Source: Gaetbulibacter_A sp043876815 (GTDB taxonomy: Bacteria; Bacteroidota; Bacteroidia; Flavobacteriales; Flavobacteriaceae). Taken from it: a stretch of DNA of 64,000 nt. The DNA is taken from positions 620,001-684,000 of the forward strand of contig NZ_JBAWKA010000002.1 of NCBI RefSeq assembly GCF_043876815.1, in the 5' to 3' direction. Both the position numbers and the translations under genes were made by a program. The stretch's first letter is position 1. The number at the start of each line of letters is the position of its first letter. The notes under the pieces were generated by a model. The model did not search any database. It had not been told where the DNA came from and worked only from the letters and a program-made list of their open reading frames with translations. Of this stretch, positions 44,181 through 53,916 are shown piece after piece.

Positions 44181-45140
44181 TTGAAAATATCTAAAGAAGT
44201 AAAAACCTCAATATTAGTTATTGCTGGTATCGTTTTGTTCATTTTTGGTTTTAATTATCTCAAAGGGAAAAACCTATTAAATTCTTCAAGAACATATTAC
44301 GCGGTGTATGATAATGTTGAAGGCTTAGCGTCTTCAACCCCTATAACCATTAATGGTTTACAAGTTGGAAAAGTTGTTTCTATTGGTTTCAAAGGAGACG
44401 GATCTGGAAAGTTGGTTGTGAAATTTACAGTAGATAGTGATTTTGAATTTTCCAAGAATAGTAAAGCTGAATTATATGAAACCGGTTTGATTGGTGGTAA
44501 AGCCATTGCTGTTGTTCCTGCTTTTGACGGTGCTACTATTGCAGAACCAGAAACATATTTGGAGGGCACAAAAAAACCGGGCTTGAGCGAATTGGTAAAT
44601 CAGCGTTTAACTCCACTTCAGGAAAAAGTTGAAAAAGTAACAACAAGTGTAAATACCGCTTTTACAAATTTAAACGATGTATTTGATGATGATGCTAAAG
44701 CCAGTCTAAGAAAAAGTATTGAAGGGCTGAACGGGCTGTTAAAAAGCTTTGAGCGAACATCAAATTCTTTAAATAGCTTGTTATCGGATCAAGATAGTAA
44801 TTTGAACAAATCACTTGCGAATGTAGAGCATATCAGCTCCAATTTATCTAAAGTATCTGATTCTTTGGCCGAAGCTAACCTGAAGCAAACCATAAATAAT
44901 TTGCAAACGACTCTCGATAATTTAAATACAACTATCGCAGGAATCAATGATGGAAATGGAACCATGGGTAAATTGATGAATGATGACACCCTTTACGATA
45001 ATCTGGAAGGCGCAAGCAAACAATTAGAAGAACTACTTCAGGACCTAAAATTGAATCCTAAGCGTTATGTACATTTCTCGATCTTTGGTAAAAAGGGTAA
45101 GCAATACGATGCTGAGGGTAATGAAATAAAGGACAATTAA
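44181..45140 (+). CDS. MlaD/MCE-family lipid-transport protein
   Basis: A 319-residue MCE protein with one N-terminal membrane helix (VKTSILVIAGIVLFIFGFNYL), an MCE domain (about 38-118, YYAVYDNVEGLASSTPITIN and GLIGGKAIAVVP) and a long helical C-terminal region (about 140-290) with coiled-coil-like heptads. MCE proteins bind phospholipid between inner and outer membranes as part of an ABC-linked system; no MlaE/MlaF is next to it here. It starts with TTG 44181. The Fe-S protein gene follows 4 bases after its stop. Confidence 0.92.
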   Translation: MKISKEVKTSILVIAGIVLFIFGFNYLKGKNLLNSSRTYYAVYDNVEGLASSTPITINGLQVGKVVSIGFKGDGSGKLVVKFTVDSDFEFSKNSKAELYETGLIGGKAIAVVPAFDGATIAEPETYLEGTKKPGLSELVNQRLTPLQEKVEKVTTSVNTAFTNLNDVFDDDAKASLRKSIEGLNGLLKSFERTSNSLNSLLSDQDSNLNKSLANVEHISSNLSKVSDSLAEANLKQTINNLQTTLDNLNTTIAGINDGNGTMGKLMNDDTLYDNLEGASKQLEELLQDLKLNPKRYVHFSIFGKKGKQYDAEGNEIKDN

Positions 45141-45144
45141 TTTT

Positions 45145-46461
45145 ATGATGGACTTAATTCCTCAAATACTATTTGTAATCGTACTCATTTTGGGTATAGG
45201 TTATTTCACCAAAAATGTCAAAAAATTACGTCGTAATATTTCTCTTGGTAAAGATGTAGATGTTAGTGATAATAAATCCCAACGCTGGAAGAACATGGCA
45301 TTGATTGCCTTAGGGCAAACCAAAATGGTACGCCGTCCCATTTCAGGTATTTTACACGTTATTGTATATATAGGTTTTATTATTATCAATATTGAGGTAC
45401 TTGAGATCATTGTTGATGGTATTTTCGGAACACACCGGATAGGATTGGAAATTTTACCGGAATCTATTTATGGTTTTTTAATTGGTGTCTTTGAGATTTT
45501 GGCCGTTTTGGTTTTTGTTTCAGTAATCCTTTTTTGGCTGCGCCGAAATACTCTAAAAATAAAACGTTTTTGGAGTAAAGAAATGACAAGCTGGCCAAAG
45601 AACGATGCCAATTATATTTTATACTTTGAAATGGTGCTGATGGGCCTGTTCTTGATCATGAACGCCACAGACCCTGTATTACAGGAAGCTAATACCGGTA
45701 ATATATTTAGTCAGTTTATCGCACCTTGGTTTTCTGATTTTCCTGAAAGCACCGTTCATCTTATTGAGCGCTCTGCCTGGTGGTTACATATTATAGGGAT
45801 CTTAATATTTTTAAATTATCTCTATTTTTCAAAACATTTACATATTTTACTGGCTTTCCCAAACACTTATTTTGGTCGTTTAAAACCTCAGGGACAGTTT
45901 AATAATTTGGCATCAGTCACCAAGGAAGTAAAAATGATGATGGATCCAAATGCAGACCCTTTTGCAACTCCTGCTGAAGGACCTGAAGATGATGTTCCTG
46001 AAAAATTTGGGGCTAGCGATGTACAGGACCTAAGTTCGTTACAATTGTTGAATGCATATACATGTACCGAATGCGGTCGCTGTACCAGTGAATGTCCGGC
46101 CAATCAAACAGGAAAGAAATTATCTCCTCGTAAGATAATGATGGATACTAGAGATCGTTTGGAAGAGGTTGGAAAAAATATTGATGCCAATGATGGTGAG
46201 TTTAAACCTGATGGAAAGCAACTTCTGGACGATTATATCAGTAGGGAGGAGCTATGGGCCTGTACCTCATGTAATGCCTGTGTTGAAGCTTGCCCGGTGA
46301 GTATTGATCCACTTTCTATTATTATGGAAATGCGTCGTTATTTGGTGATGGAGCAGTCGGCTGCGCCAATGGAATTGAATAATATGATGTCCAATATTGA
46401 AAATAATGGAGCACCCTGGCCATACAATCAAATGGACAGATTAAATTGGAAAAACGAATAA
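45145..46461 (+). CDS. Membrane-bound 4Fe-4S oxidoreductase subunit (HdrE/NarI plus HdrC like)
   Basis: A 438-residue membrane protein with about five helices in residues 5-260 and a C-terminal cytoplasmic dicluster ferredoxin domain. The clusters are bound by CTECGRCTSECPANQTGKKL and by CTSCNACVEACPVSIDPLS. Helices 2-4 resemble nitrate-reductase-gamma-like quinol-binding subunits. It forms a unit with the CCG-domain protein downstream (10-base gap), a combination like HdrD/HdrE or the GlpC/LldE systems. The electron donor is unknown. Confidence 0.9.
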   Translation: MMDLIPQILFVIVLILGIGYFTKNVKKLRRNISLGKDVDVSDNKSQRWKNMALIALGQTKMVRRPISGILHVIVYIGFIIINIEVLEIIVDGIFGTHRIGLEILPESIYGFLIGVFEILAVLVFVSVILFWLRRNTLKIKRFWSKEMTSWPKNDANYILYFEMVLMGLFLIMNATDPVLQEANTGNIFSQFIAPWFSDFPESTVHLIERSAWWLHIIGILIFLNYLYFSKHLHILLAFPNTYFGRLKPQGQFNNLASVTKEVKMMMDPNADPFATPAEGPEDDVPEKFGASDVQDLSSLQLLNAYTCTECGRCTSECPANQTGKKLSPRKIMMDTRDRLEEVGKNIDANDGEFKPDGKQLLDDYISREELWACTSCNACVEACPVSIDPLSIIMEMRRYLVMEQSAAPMELNNMMSNIENNGAPWPYNQMDRLNWKNE

Positions 46462-46471
46462 AAGAATATAC

Positions 46472-47263
46472 ATGAGCGAAGCACTAAAAGTACCAACAAT
46501 GGCCGAATTTATGGCACAAGGCAAACAACCCGAAGTTTTGTTTTGGGTCGGTTGTGCCGGTAGTTTTGATGACCGAGCAAAAAAAATAACAAAAGCCTTT
46601 GTAAAACTCATGCATAAGGCAAAGGTCGAATTTGCTGTATTAGGAACTGAAGAAAGCTGCTCAGGTGATCCTGCGAAACGGGCAGGAAATGAGTTCTTAT
46701 TTCAGATGCAGGCCATGACCAACATTGAGGTTTTAAATGGTTATGAAATCAAGAAAATTGTTACGGCTTGTCCTCATTGTTTTAACACCCTTAAAAATGA
46801 ATATCCTGAATTGGGTGGAAATTATGACGTAATGCACCATACTCAATTTTTGAAATCATTATTGAATGAAGGGCGTTTAAGTATCGAGGGTGGACAGTAT
46901 AAAGGAAAACGGATAACGTTTCATGATCCATGCTACTTAGGTCGAGCCAATAATGTTTACGAAGCACCACGTGATCTTATCCAAAAACTGGAAGCTGAAC
47001 TTGTAGAAATGAAGAACTGTAAGCGCAATGGTTTGTGCTGTGGTGCAGGAGGAGCCCAAATGTTTAAAGATGCTGAAAAAGGTGATAAAGAAGTAAATAT
47101 AGAACGCACTGAACAGGCGCTTGAGGTGGAACCTGAAATTATTGCAGCGGGTTGTCCTTTTTGTAATACCATGATGACGGACGGTGTAAAGGCTAAAGAA
47201 AAAGAAGGATCCATTGCTGTAATGGACGTCGCTGAATTGATAGCCAATGCTCAGGATCTTTAA
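46472..47263 (+). CDS. CCG-domain Fe-S protein (HdrB/LldE-like)
   Basis: A 263-residue soluble protein with two CCG (cysteine-rich) domains, which bind a non-cubane or special 4Fe-4S cluster in heterodisulfide reductase and lactate-oxidation complexes. Motifs: VGCAGSFDDR, TACPHCFNTLKNEY, FHDPCYLGRANN, RNGLCCGAGGAQMF and AAGCPFCNTMM. It is paired with the membrane Fe-S protein 10 bases upstream; the following gene starts 42 bases downstream. Confidence 0.92.
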   Translation: MSEALKVPTMAEFMAQGKQPEVLFWVGCAGSFDDRAKKITKAFVKLMHKAKVEFAVLGTEESCSGDPAKRAGNEFLFQMQAMTNIEVLNGYEIKKIVTACPHCFNTLKNEYPELGGNYDVMHHTQFLKSLLNEGRLSIEGGQYKGKRITFHDPCYLGRANNVYEAPRDLIQKLEAELVEMKNCKRNGLCCGAGGAQMFKDAEKGDKEVNIERTEQALEVEPEIIAAGCPFCNTMMTDGVKAKEKEGSIAVMDVAELIANAQDL

Positions 47264-47305
47264 TCCAGAAAATTATTTTTTAATAGACTTATTCCCAATA
47301 CCAGT

Positions 47306-47791
47306 ATGCTAGTAGATTTTGAAAGTTTACCTGAAGAATCCAGAGTTTGGATCTATCAGGCTAATCGGTCGTTTACCGAAGAAGAGCTTGAGGAAATATC
47401 CGAAAAATTGGATGCTTTCATTGAAAAGTGGACCGCTCATGGTGCTGATTTGCAGTCAGGCTATACTATAAAATACAAGCGTTTTATAATCATGGCCCTG
47501 GATCAAAACAGGAATGCGGCTACCGGTTGCTCGATCGATGCATCCGTACATTTTATTCAAAAGCTGGAACAGGATTACGAGGTTGACCTAATGGATAAAA
47601 TGAATGTCTCCTACAAACAAGGGGAATATGTAGCTTATAAAACGTTAACAGATTTTAAACAAATGGCTAAAGATAAAGCCGTTTCAAAGAATACGATTGT
47701 TTTTAATAATCTGGTAACGAATATTGCTGAATTCAAAGAAAATTGGGAAGTACCGGCTTCCGAAAGCTGGCACAGCCGATTTGTAAAATAG
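47306..47791 (+). CDS. Conserved protein of unknown function (often called 'ABC transporter ATPase')
   Basis: A 161-residue soluble protein. Family members in flavobacteria are sometimes named 'ABC transporter ATPase', but no Walker A, Walker B or signature motif is present here. Recognisable features are RVWIYQANRSFTEEELEEI, a GCSIDASV motif near residue 75 with a conserved Cys, and a C-terminal WEVPASESWHSRFV. It is downstream of the Fe-S pair by 42 bases, so it may serve the same oxidoreductase, but no function can be given. Confidence 0.85.
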   Translation: MLVDFESLPEESRVWIYQANRSFTEEELEEISEKLDAFIEKWTAHGADLQSGYTIKYKRFIIMALDQNRNAATGCSIDASVHFIQKLEQDYEVDLMDKMNVSYKQGEYVAYKTLTDFKQMAKDKAVSKNTIVFNNLVTNIAEFKENWEVPASESWHSRFVK

Positions 47792-47882
47792 TGCAGGGGC
47801 ATTTTTAATTTTTTTAAAAACTTTTATTTCTCATTTAGAATCCTGATTTTTACGGCTTTTAAAAGTAGAAGAAGCAATAAGT

Positions 47883-49106
47883 ATGGCCAACGAGATTTTC
47901 TTACTAAATATATCAGGACAGGACAAACCTGGTCTAACATCAGGTTTAACAGGTGTTTTAGCGCAATATCAGGCTAAAATTTTAGATATCGGTCAGGCCA
48001 ATATACACGATACTTTATCTCTGGGTATCCTTTTCGAAATTCAATCCGGCAAAAAATCTGCTGCTGTTCTTAAGGATTTACTTTTTAAGGCTTATGAGTT
48101 AAATATAAAAGCGAAATTCACACCTATTTCATCGGATGATTACGAAAAATGGGTTGGTCTACAAGGCAAGAATCGTTATATCGTAACTATTTTAGGGAAG
48201 AAATTAGCTGCTGAACAAATTTCTGAAGTTACAAAGATCATTTCAGAAAAAAATCTCAATATCGATTCTATTAAGCGGTTAACTGGTCGATTGTCTTTGG
48301 TGAAAGAGGAAGAATATCCTAGAGCTTCCATTCAATTATCAATCCGAGGTAAAATTGATGATAAAGCGGAGTTTACAGAAAAATTCATGCAAATTTCAAG
48401 TGATTTGGATGTGGATATTGCTTTTCAAGAAGATAATATTTATCGGAGAAACCGTCGTTTGGTGTGTTTCGATATGGATTCTACATTGATTCAAACGGAG
48501 GTTATAGACGAATTGGCTGATTTGGCTGGGGTTGGGCCGGAAGTGCGTGAAATCACAGAATTGGCCATGCAGGGAGAGATCGACTTCAAAGAAAGTTTTA
48601 CGCGTCGTATGAAACTCCTTAAAGGCTTGAAAGAAGAAGTTCTGCAAGATGTCGCAGTACGATTACCGATTACTAAAGGCGCTAGGAGACTTATTGATAC
48701 TTTGAGAAGTTACGGTTTTAAAACAGCAATCCTTTCCGGGGGCTTCTCTTATTTTGGAGAGTACCTTAAAAAAGAATTGGGCATCGATTACGTTTATGCG
48801 AATCAGCTGGAAATTAAAGATGGTGTTTTAACTGGTGGTTACCTGGGAGAGATCGTTGATGGTAACAAAAAAGCAGAGTATCTTAAGGAAATTGCCAAAA
48901 TGGAAGGTATTAATATTAGTCAGACCATAGCAGTTGGTGATGGTGCAAATGATCTAGCTATGTTGAATCTGGCCGGTTTAGGGATCGCTTTTCATGCCAA
49001 ACCTAAGGTAAAACAAAATGCGCAAAGTTCTATTTCTAGTATCGGTTTAGATGGCGTTTTATATTTACTGGGTTATCATGACCGGCATATCGATCTATTG
49101 GAATAA
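47883..49106 (+). CDS. serB: Phosphoserine phosphatase with ACT domains
   Basis: The last step of serine biosynthesis. Residues about 1-180 carry two ACT-like regulatory domains (ISGQDKPGLTSGLTGVLA), which probably bind serine or another amino acid. The HAD phosphatase domain follows: motif I CFDMDSTLIQ (residues about 198-207), motif II with Ser in AILSGGFSYF, motif III Lys in NKKAEYL and motif IV VGDGANDLAML. Length 407 aa, as in other SerB with an ACT extension. The gene stands alone. Confidence 0.95.
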   Translation: MANEIFLLNISGQDKPGLTSGLTGVLAQYQAKILDIGQANIHDTLSLGILFEIQSGKKSAAVLKDLLFKAYELNIKAKFTPISSDDYEKWVGLQGKNRYIVTILGKKLAAEQISEVTKIISEKNLNIDSIKRLTGRLSLVKEEEYPRASIQLSIRGKIDDKAEFTEKFMQISSDLDVDIAFQEDNIYRRNRRLVCFDMDSTLIQTEVIDELADLAGVGPEVREITELAMQGEIDFKESFTRRMKLLKGLKEEVLQDVAVRLPITKGARRLIDTLRSYGFKTAILSGGFSYFGEYLKKELGIDYVYANQLEIKDGVLTGGYLGEIVDGNKKAEYLKEIAKMEGINISQTIAVGDGANDLAMLNLAGLGIAFHAKPKVKQNAQSSISSIGLDGVLYLLGYHDRHIDLLE

Positions 49107-49228
49107 AGTACTCCTTGTTGTTTGATAACTTCGTTATAAAACTATCTTAAAGTCTTTTCATCTTTTTCTTAAATGTAGTACTTTGGCACAGTTATTACTG
49201 CTACTTGGTACGTAATTAAATAACATAA

Positions 49229-52150
49229 TTGATCCTTCATATGCGCCATATCTTTTTCTTATTACTTATACTCTTTGCCCCAAGAATAAGTTACTCTCAA
49301 AATTTGGCTAATCCCCTTAGGGTGGAGGATGCTCGTGAACAGAAAAAATGGGTAGATTCAGTATATAATGCCTTGAGTTTAGAAGAAAAAGTAGGGCAGT
49401 TGTATATGGTTCAAGTTATGTCGGATCAGGATCAACAATCGAAAAATAATATTATAAATACCATTAGAAAGTATCACATTGGGGGAATTATATACTCTAA
49501 TGGCGGACCTGTAAAACAGGCTAAACTTAATAATGAGTTGCAGGCCTTATCTAAAACCCCTCTTCTTATTGGGATGGATGCCGAATGGGGATTGAGCATG
49601 CGGCTAGATTCTACTTTTGTATTTCCATGGAATATGACTTTGGGTGCTATCAATAACAATAAGCTTGTTGAAAAAGCAGGAAAGCATATTGGGGAACATT
49701 GTAAACGCCTGGGGGTCCATTTTAATTTTGCTCCAGTTGTGGATATCAACACCAACCCAGACAACCCCATTATAGGTAATCGGTCCTTTGGAGAAGATAA
49801 AATAAATGTTACTGAAAAAGCATTATCCTTTATGGTGGGTATGCAAAGCGCTGGAGTTTTGGCATGTGCAAAGCATTTTCCGGGTCATGGTGATACAGAT
49901 CAGGATTCTCACAAAACATTACCAACAGTGAGTTTTGATGAGGACCGTATTGAGTCGGTAGAATTATATCCCTATCGATCATTAATTAAGAATGGCTTGT
50001 CTAGTGTTATGGTAGCCCATTTGAATGTGCCTGCCCTGGAGCCCAGAGAAGGCCTTCCTTCATCATTATCAAAACATATAGTAACAGATGTTCTGAAGGG
50101 CCAACTTGGATTTGACGGACTCATATTTACCGATGCCTTGACCATGAAAGGAGCATCTAACTTTAATGAAACGGGCGACATAGACCTTGCAGCTTTTCTA
50201 GCAGGGAATGATGTGATGTTGATGTCGGAAGATGTGGGCATTGGTATCTCGAAGATAGTTGAAGCATATAAAATTGGTGTAATCAGTGAAGATCGATTAG
50301 CTCATTCAGTTAAAAAGATTCTTGAGGCTAAATATAAGGTAGGCCTGTCTGATTACGCTCCTATTAATCTTCATAACCTTTTAGAAGATTTAAATCGTAT
50401 TGAAGATCAGGTACTAAATGAAGATCTTATCGAAAGTGCCCTTACGATAGTTAAAAATAAAAATGATCTACTCCCCATAAGAAATTTAGAAACCAAAAAG
50501 ATAGCCTATGTGAATTTAGGAGATGATTCTGGATCCTATTTTATAAATGAATTAAAAAAATATACCAAGGTTAATGAAGTTGATAACAAACAACTAAATA
50601 ACAGGCTTTTGGGCTATAATACCGTAATTGTTGGATTACACAGGTCCAACGAATCACCATGGAAGTCCTATAAATTTACTAAAGAAGAAATAAGTTGGTT
50701 GGAAGACATCGCTAAAGATCATATGGTTATTCTTGATGTATTTGTAAAACCGTATGCTTTGTCAGACTTAAAAGAGTTGGATAATATAGAAAGTATCGTT
50801 GTAAGTTATCAAAACAGTAAATTGGCCCAGGAAAAATCGGCTCAACTTATCTTTGGAGCTATTGCGGCAAATGGTAAATTACCTGTTTCTGCTGGAAGTG
50901 AATTTCCAGTTGGTGCGGGTATTACATCTTTCGACTTAAAACGATTGGGGTATACCATCCCAGAACGGGAAGGGATGAGTTCAGAACGATTAAATAAAAT
51001 TGATTCCATTGCACAGCGGGCAGTAGATTTAAAAATGACTCCTGGTATTCAACTTTTAGTAGCCAGACATGGTAAAGTGGTCTACAACAAAAATTTTGGT
51101 AAGCATACCTATGAAGGTAAAAATTATGTTAAGGACGAAGATATTTATGATGTGGCTTCCTTAACAAAAATATTAGCAACCCTACCGCTTTTAATGGAGT
51201 TAGAGGAGAATGGAATTGTGTCTTTAGATGCCCGATTAGGAGATATATTGCCAGAATATAAAAATTCCAATAAAGCTAATATTACCATTAAGGAAATGTT
51301 GTCACATTATGCTCGATTAAGACCATGGGAACCATTTTATTACCACACCTTGAATCCCGATACTAAGCGTCCGAGTGCTAAATATTACCGCACGCAACGA
51401 AATACATTATTTAATATAGAGGTTACAAAAAATATGTATTTACGATCGGATTACCCTGATTCAATTCAAAAAATCATTAAAGAATCTGAACTTTTACCGA
51501 AACTACGCTATCGCTACAGCGATTTTCCGTATTACATTTTGAAAAAATATATAGAAGGTTATTATAACAAAGGATTAGATGAGTTGGTTCAAGAGCATTT
51601 TTACCAATCAATTGGTGCGAATCATACAACATACAACCCTTTTCACACGGTAAGTGATACTAAAATAGTGCCAACAGAAATGGATGATTATTATAGGTAT
51701 CAGGAGATCCACGGTTACGTTCATGATATGGGAGCGGCCATGCAAAATGGGGTAGGAGGCCATGCCGGTATTTTCAGTAATGCCAATGATGTGGCTAAAA
51801 TCATGCAAATGTATCTTCAAAAGGGATTTTATGGTGGAAAACGGTTTTTAAAACCGGAAACTATTGATAAATTTAATACCTGTTATTTTTGTGAACAGGA
51901 TAATAGACGTGGTGTAGGATTTGATAAACCTCAAATAGAAGGAGATGGTCCTACCTGTGGTTGCGTGTCTTTAACCAGTTTTGGGCATTCCGGATTTACT
52001 GGTACTTATGCCTGGGCTGATCCGGATGCAGATATTTTGTATGTGTTCATGGCAAATCGAACATTTCCTAAAGCAGGAAAGAATACTTTATTAAGAGAAA
52101 ATGTTCGAACAGATATTCAGGAACTTATTTATGAAGCAATTATAGAATAG
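49229..52150 (+). CDS. GH3 beta-N-acetylglucosaminidase fused to a serine hydrolase
   Basis: A 973-residue exported two-domain protein. Signal peptide residues 1-23. The GH3 domain (about 40-380) has the NagZ-type motif KHFPGHGDTDQDSHKTLP and nucleophile region FDGLIFTDALTMKGAS, then a GH3 C-domain. The second half (about 580-973) is a beta-lactamase-like/PBP class C serine hydrolase with SxxK in VASLTKILAT, the tyrosine motif RYSDFPYYIL and HSGFTGT near the end. It may cut glycan and modify peptides in the periplasm. This fusion is known in Bacteroidota; the activity of the esterase half is unknown. Confidence 0.92.
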   Translation: MILHMRHIFFLLLILFAPRISYSQNLANPLRVEDAREQKKWVDSVYNALSLEEKVGQLYMVQVMSDQDQQSKNNIINTIRKYHIGGIIYSNGGPVKQAKLNNELQALSKTPLLIGMDAEWGLSMRLDSTFVFPWNMTLGAINNNKLVEKAGKHIGEHCKRLGVHFNFAPVVDINTNPDNPIIGNRSFGEDKINVTEKALSFMVGMQSAGVLACAKHFPGHGDTDQDSHKTLPTVSFDEDRIESVELYPYRSLIKNGLSSVMVAHLNVPALEPREGLPSSLSKHIVTDVLKGQLGFDGLIFTDALTMKGASNFNETGDIDLAAFLAGNDVMLMSEDVGIGISKIVEAYKIGVISEDRLAHSVKKILEAKYKVGLSDYAPINLHNLLEDLNRIEDQVLNEDLIESALTIVKNKNDLLPIRNLETKKIAYVNLGDDSGSYFINELKKYTKVNEVDNKQLNNRLLGYNTVIVGLHRSNESPWKSYKFTKEEISWLEDIAKDHMVILDVFVKPYALSDLKELDNIESIVVSYQNSKLAQEKSAQLIFGAIAANGKLPVSAGSEFPVGAGITSFDLKRLGYTIPEREGMSSERLNKIDSIAQRAVDLKMTPGIQLLVARHGKVVYNKNFGKHTYEGKNYVKDEDIYDVASLTKILATLPLLMELEENGIVSLDARLGDILPEYKNSNKANITIKEMLSHYARLRPWEPFYYHTLNPDTKRPSAKYYRTQRNTLFNIEVTKNMYLRSDYPDSIQKIIKESELLPKLRYRYSDFPYYILKKYIEGYYNKGLDELVQEHFYQSIGANHTTYNPFHTVSDTKIVPTEMDDYYRYQEIHGYVHDMGAAMQNGVGGHAGIFSNANDVAKIMQMYLQKGFYGGKRFLKPETIDKFNTCYFCEQDNRRGVGFDKPQIEGDGPTCGCVSLTSFGHSGFTGTYAWADPDADILYVFMANRTFPKAGKNTLLRENVRTDIQELIYEAIIE

Positions 52151-52208
52151 TAGTTGTTGTATTTTACTGTAGAATTAATTTAAAAAAGCCGAAAGTGCTG
52201 AAAACGAA

Positions 52209-53345
52209 ATGAAAATAGGAATAGTATGTTACCCAACCTTTGGAGGAAGTGGCGTGGTTGCAACCGAATTAGGTTTGGAATTATCAAAGCGTGGTCATGA
52301 AATTCACTTTATAACTTACAGGCAACCTGTGCGCCTTGAGTTATTGAGTAACCATGTTCATTATCACGAGGTAAATGTTCCTGAATACCCCTTATTTCAT
52401 TACCAGCCTTATGAGTTAGCCCTTTCCAGCAAACTCGTTGATATGGTGAAATTACATCAAATTGATATACTTCATGTACATTACGCCATCCCTCACGCAT
52501 ACGCGGCCTACATGGCGAAGAAAATGCTGTTAGAAGAAGGTATCCACATTCCTTTTGTAACAACCCTGCACGGTACAGATATCACACTTGTAGGAAGTCA
52601 CCCTTTTTATAAACCTGCGGTAACTTTTAGCATCAATAAATCAGATGCGGTTACAGCAGTTTCACAAAGTTTAAAGGATGATACTATGCGGTTGTTCAAT
52701 ATTAAAAATGATATTCATGTCGTTCCTAACTTTATCGATCTGGATAAATATAAGTTTACTTTTACTGATTGCCAAAGAGCGATGATGGCCGATGAAAATG
52801 AAAAAATCATTACTCATGTTAGTAATTTGCGACCCGTAAAACGCGTTTTGGATGTCATTCGGATCTTTAATAATATTCAAAAAGAGATTCCCGCCAAGCT
52901 CATGTTAGTAGGTGAAGGTCCTGAGCGAGAGAAAGTGGTTTCTTTATGTAAAAAACTTAAAATTTATGATAAAGTGGTCTTTTTAGGAAAAAGTAATGAG
53001 ATCGATAAGATTCTATGTTTTAGTGACCTATTCCTTTTACCTTCTCAAACGGAGAGTTTTGGGTTGGCCGCATTAGAGGCTATGGCGTCAGGTGTTCCTG
53101 TAATATCCAGTAACACAGGAGGAATTCCTGAAGTAAATGAACAAGGATATTCAGGCTTTTTGAGTCATGTGGGCGATATTGCAGATATGTCTAAGAATGC
53201 TCTTTACATTTTAAAAGATGAAGACCGATTAAAAACCTTCAAAACCCAAGCAAGAAGTCAAGCTCAAAAGTTTAATGTTCATAAAATAGTGCCCGTTTAT
53301 GAAAAGATTTATGAGGACACCCTTGAAAATTGCACGATATCGTAA
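52209..53345 (+). CDS. bshA: N-acetyl-alpha-D-glucosaminyl L-malate synthase
   Basis: The first enzyme of bacillithiol synthesis: joins GlcNAc from UDP-GlcNAc to L-malate. GT4 glycosyltransferase, 378 residues: N-terminal MKIGIVCYPTFGGSGVVATE, VTTLHGTDITLVG, the conserved NFIDLDKY and the donor-site motif LLPSQTESFGLAALEAMASG. No other bsh gene is in the window. It starts 58 bases behind the GH3 fusion and ends at a terminator shared with the convergent outer-membrane protein gene. Confidence 0.95.
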   Translation: MKIGIVCYPTFGGSGVVATELGLELSKRGHEIHFITYRQPVRLELLSNHVHYHEVNVPEYPLFHYQPYELALSSKLVDMVKLHQIDILHVHYAIPHAYAAYMAKKMLLEEGIHIPFVTTLHGTDITLVGSHPFYKPAVTFSINKSDAVTAVSQSLKDDTMRLFNIKNDIHVVPNFIDLDKYKFTFTDCQRAMMADENEKIITHVSNLRPVKRVLDVIRIFNNIQKEIPAKLMLVGEGPEREKVVSLCKKLKIYDKVVFLGKSNEIDKILCFSDLFLLPSQTESFGLAALEAMASGVPVISSNTGGIPEVNEQGYSGFLSHVGDIADMSKNALYILKDEDRLKTFKTQARSQAQKFNVHKIVPVYEKIYEDTLENCTIS

Positions 53346-53355
53346 ATTAAAACAT

Positions 53356-53385
53356 AAAAAAAACGCCTATAAGGCGCTTTTTTTT
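53356..53385. terminator. Bidirectional terminator after bshA
   Basis: CGCCT (53364-53368) pairs with AGGCG (53372-53376) with a 3-base loop; A and T runs on either side extend the stem after one mismatch. It serves bshA and the convergent outer-membrane protein gene. Confidence 0.75.
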
Positions 53386-53398
53386 ATTAAGACTATAC

Positions 53399-53884
53399 TT
53401 AGAATCTGTATCTTATCCCTAAGGCAATATCAAAATCCAGATCATTATTTCGATTACCAAAACCAAATTCAGGTCTGGCATCTAAAGATAATTGAATCGG
53501 AATATCAAAATTATACTCGATCCCGATATCACCAGCACCGAAAATAAACGTTTCACTGTTGTCGAATCTTGGATCAGGTGTGTCATAACTATATGATGCT
53601 ACACCACCACCTACACCGGCATACCAGTTAAAATTGCCATCTAGTAGCCATACCCATTGGTATAATGCAGCTAAACTGAAGCCATCAAAATTATTATCGG
53701 AACGAAGTCCTAGATCTAACTCCAGGCGATTGTTCATGCCTAAAGCTCTTTGATAAGATACTTCGGCACCAAAGCCGTTGCCATCACCCAGACGTAATCC
53801 GAGGGCATTGCTAGAAATTTGTTGAGCATCAGCAGTAAATGCGAAGCCTACTAGTAAAAATGTAATTAGAATTGATTTCTTCAT
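53399..53884 (-). CDS. Small outer-membrane beta-barrel protein
   Basis: A 161-residue exported protein. Signal peptide 1-21 (FLLVGFAFTADAQ). The mature part has eight alternating strands typical of an OmpA/OmpW-like eight-strand barrel (FGAEVSYQRALG, RLELDLGLRSD, FNWYAGVGGGVASY, FIFGAGDIGIEYNF, IQLSLDARPEFGF, DFDIALGIRYRF), ending in the aromatic C-terminal residue Phe recognised by BAM. Specific function unknown. It stands alone with an inverted repeat upstream. Confidence 0.88.
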   Translation of the reverse strand: MKKSILITFLLVGFAFTADAQQISSNALGLRLGDGNGFGAEVSYQRALGMNNRLELDLGLRSDNNFDGFSLAALYQWVWLLDGNFNWYAGVGGGVASYSYDTPDPRFDNSETFIFGAGDIGIEYNFDIPIQLSLDARPEFGFGNRNNDLDFDIALGIRYRF

Positions 53885-53916
53885 AAAATAAATTGTTTTG
53901 GTTTATAAGTATATAC

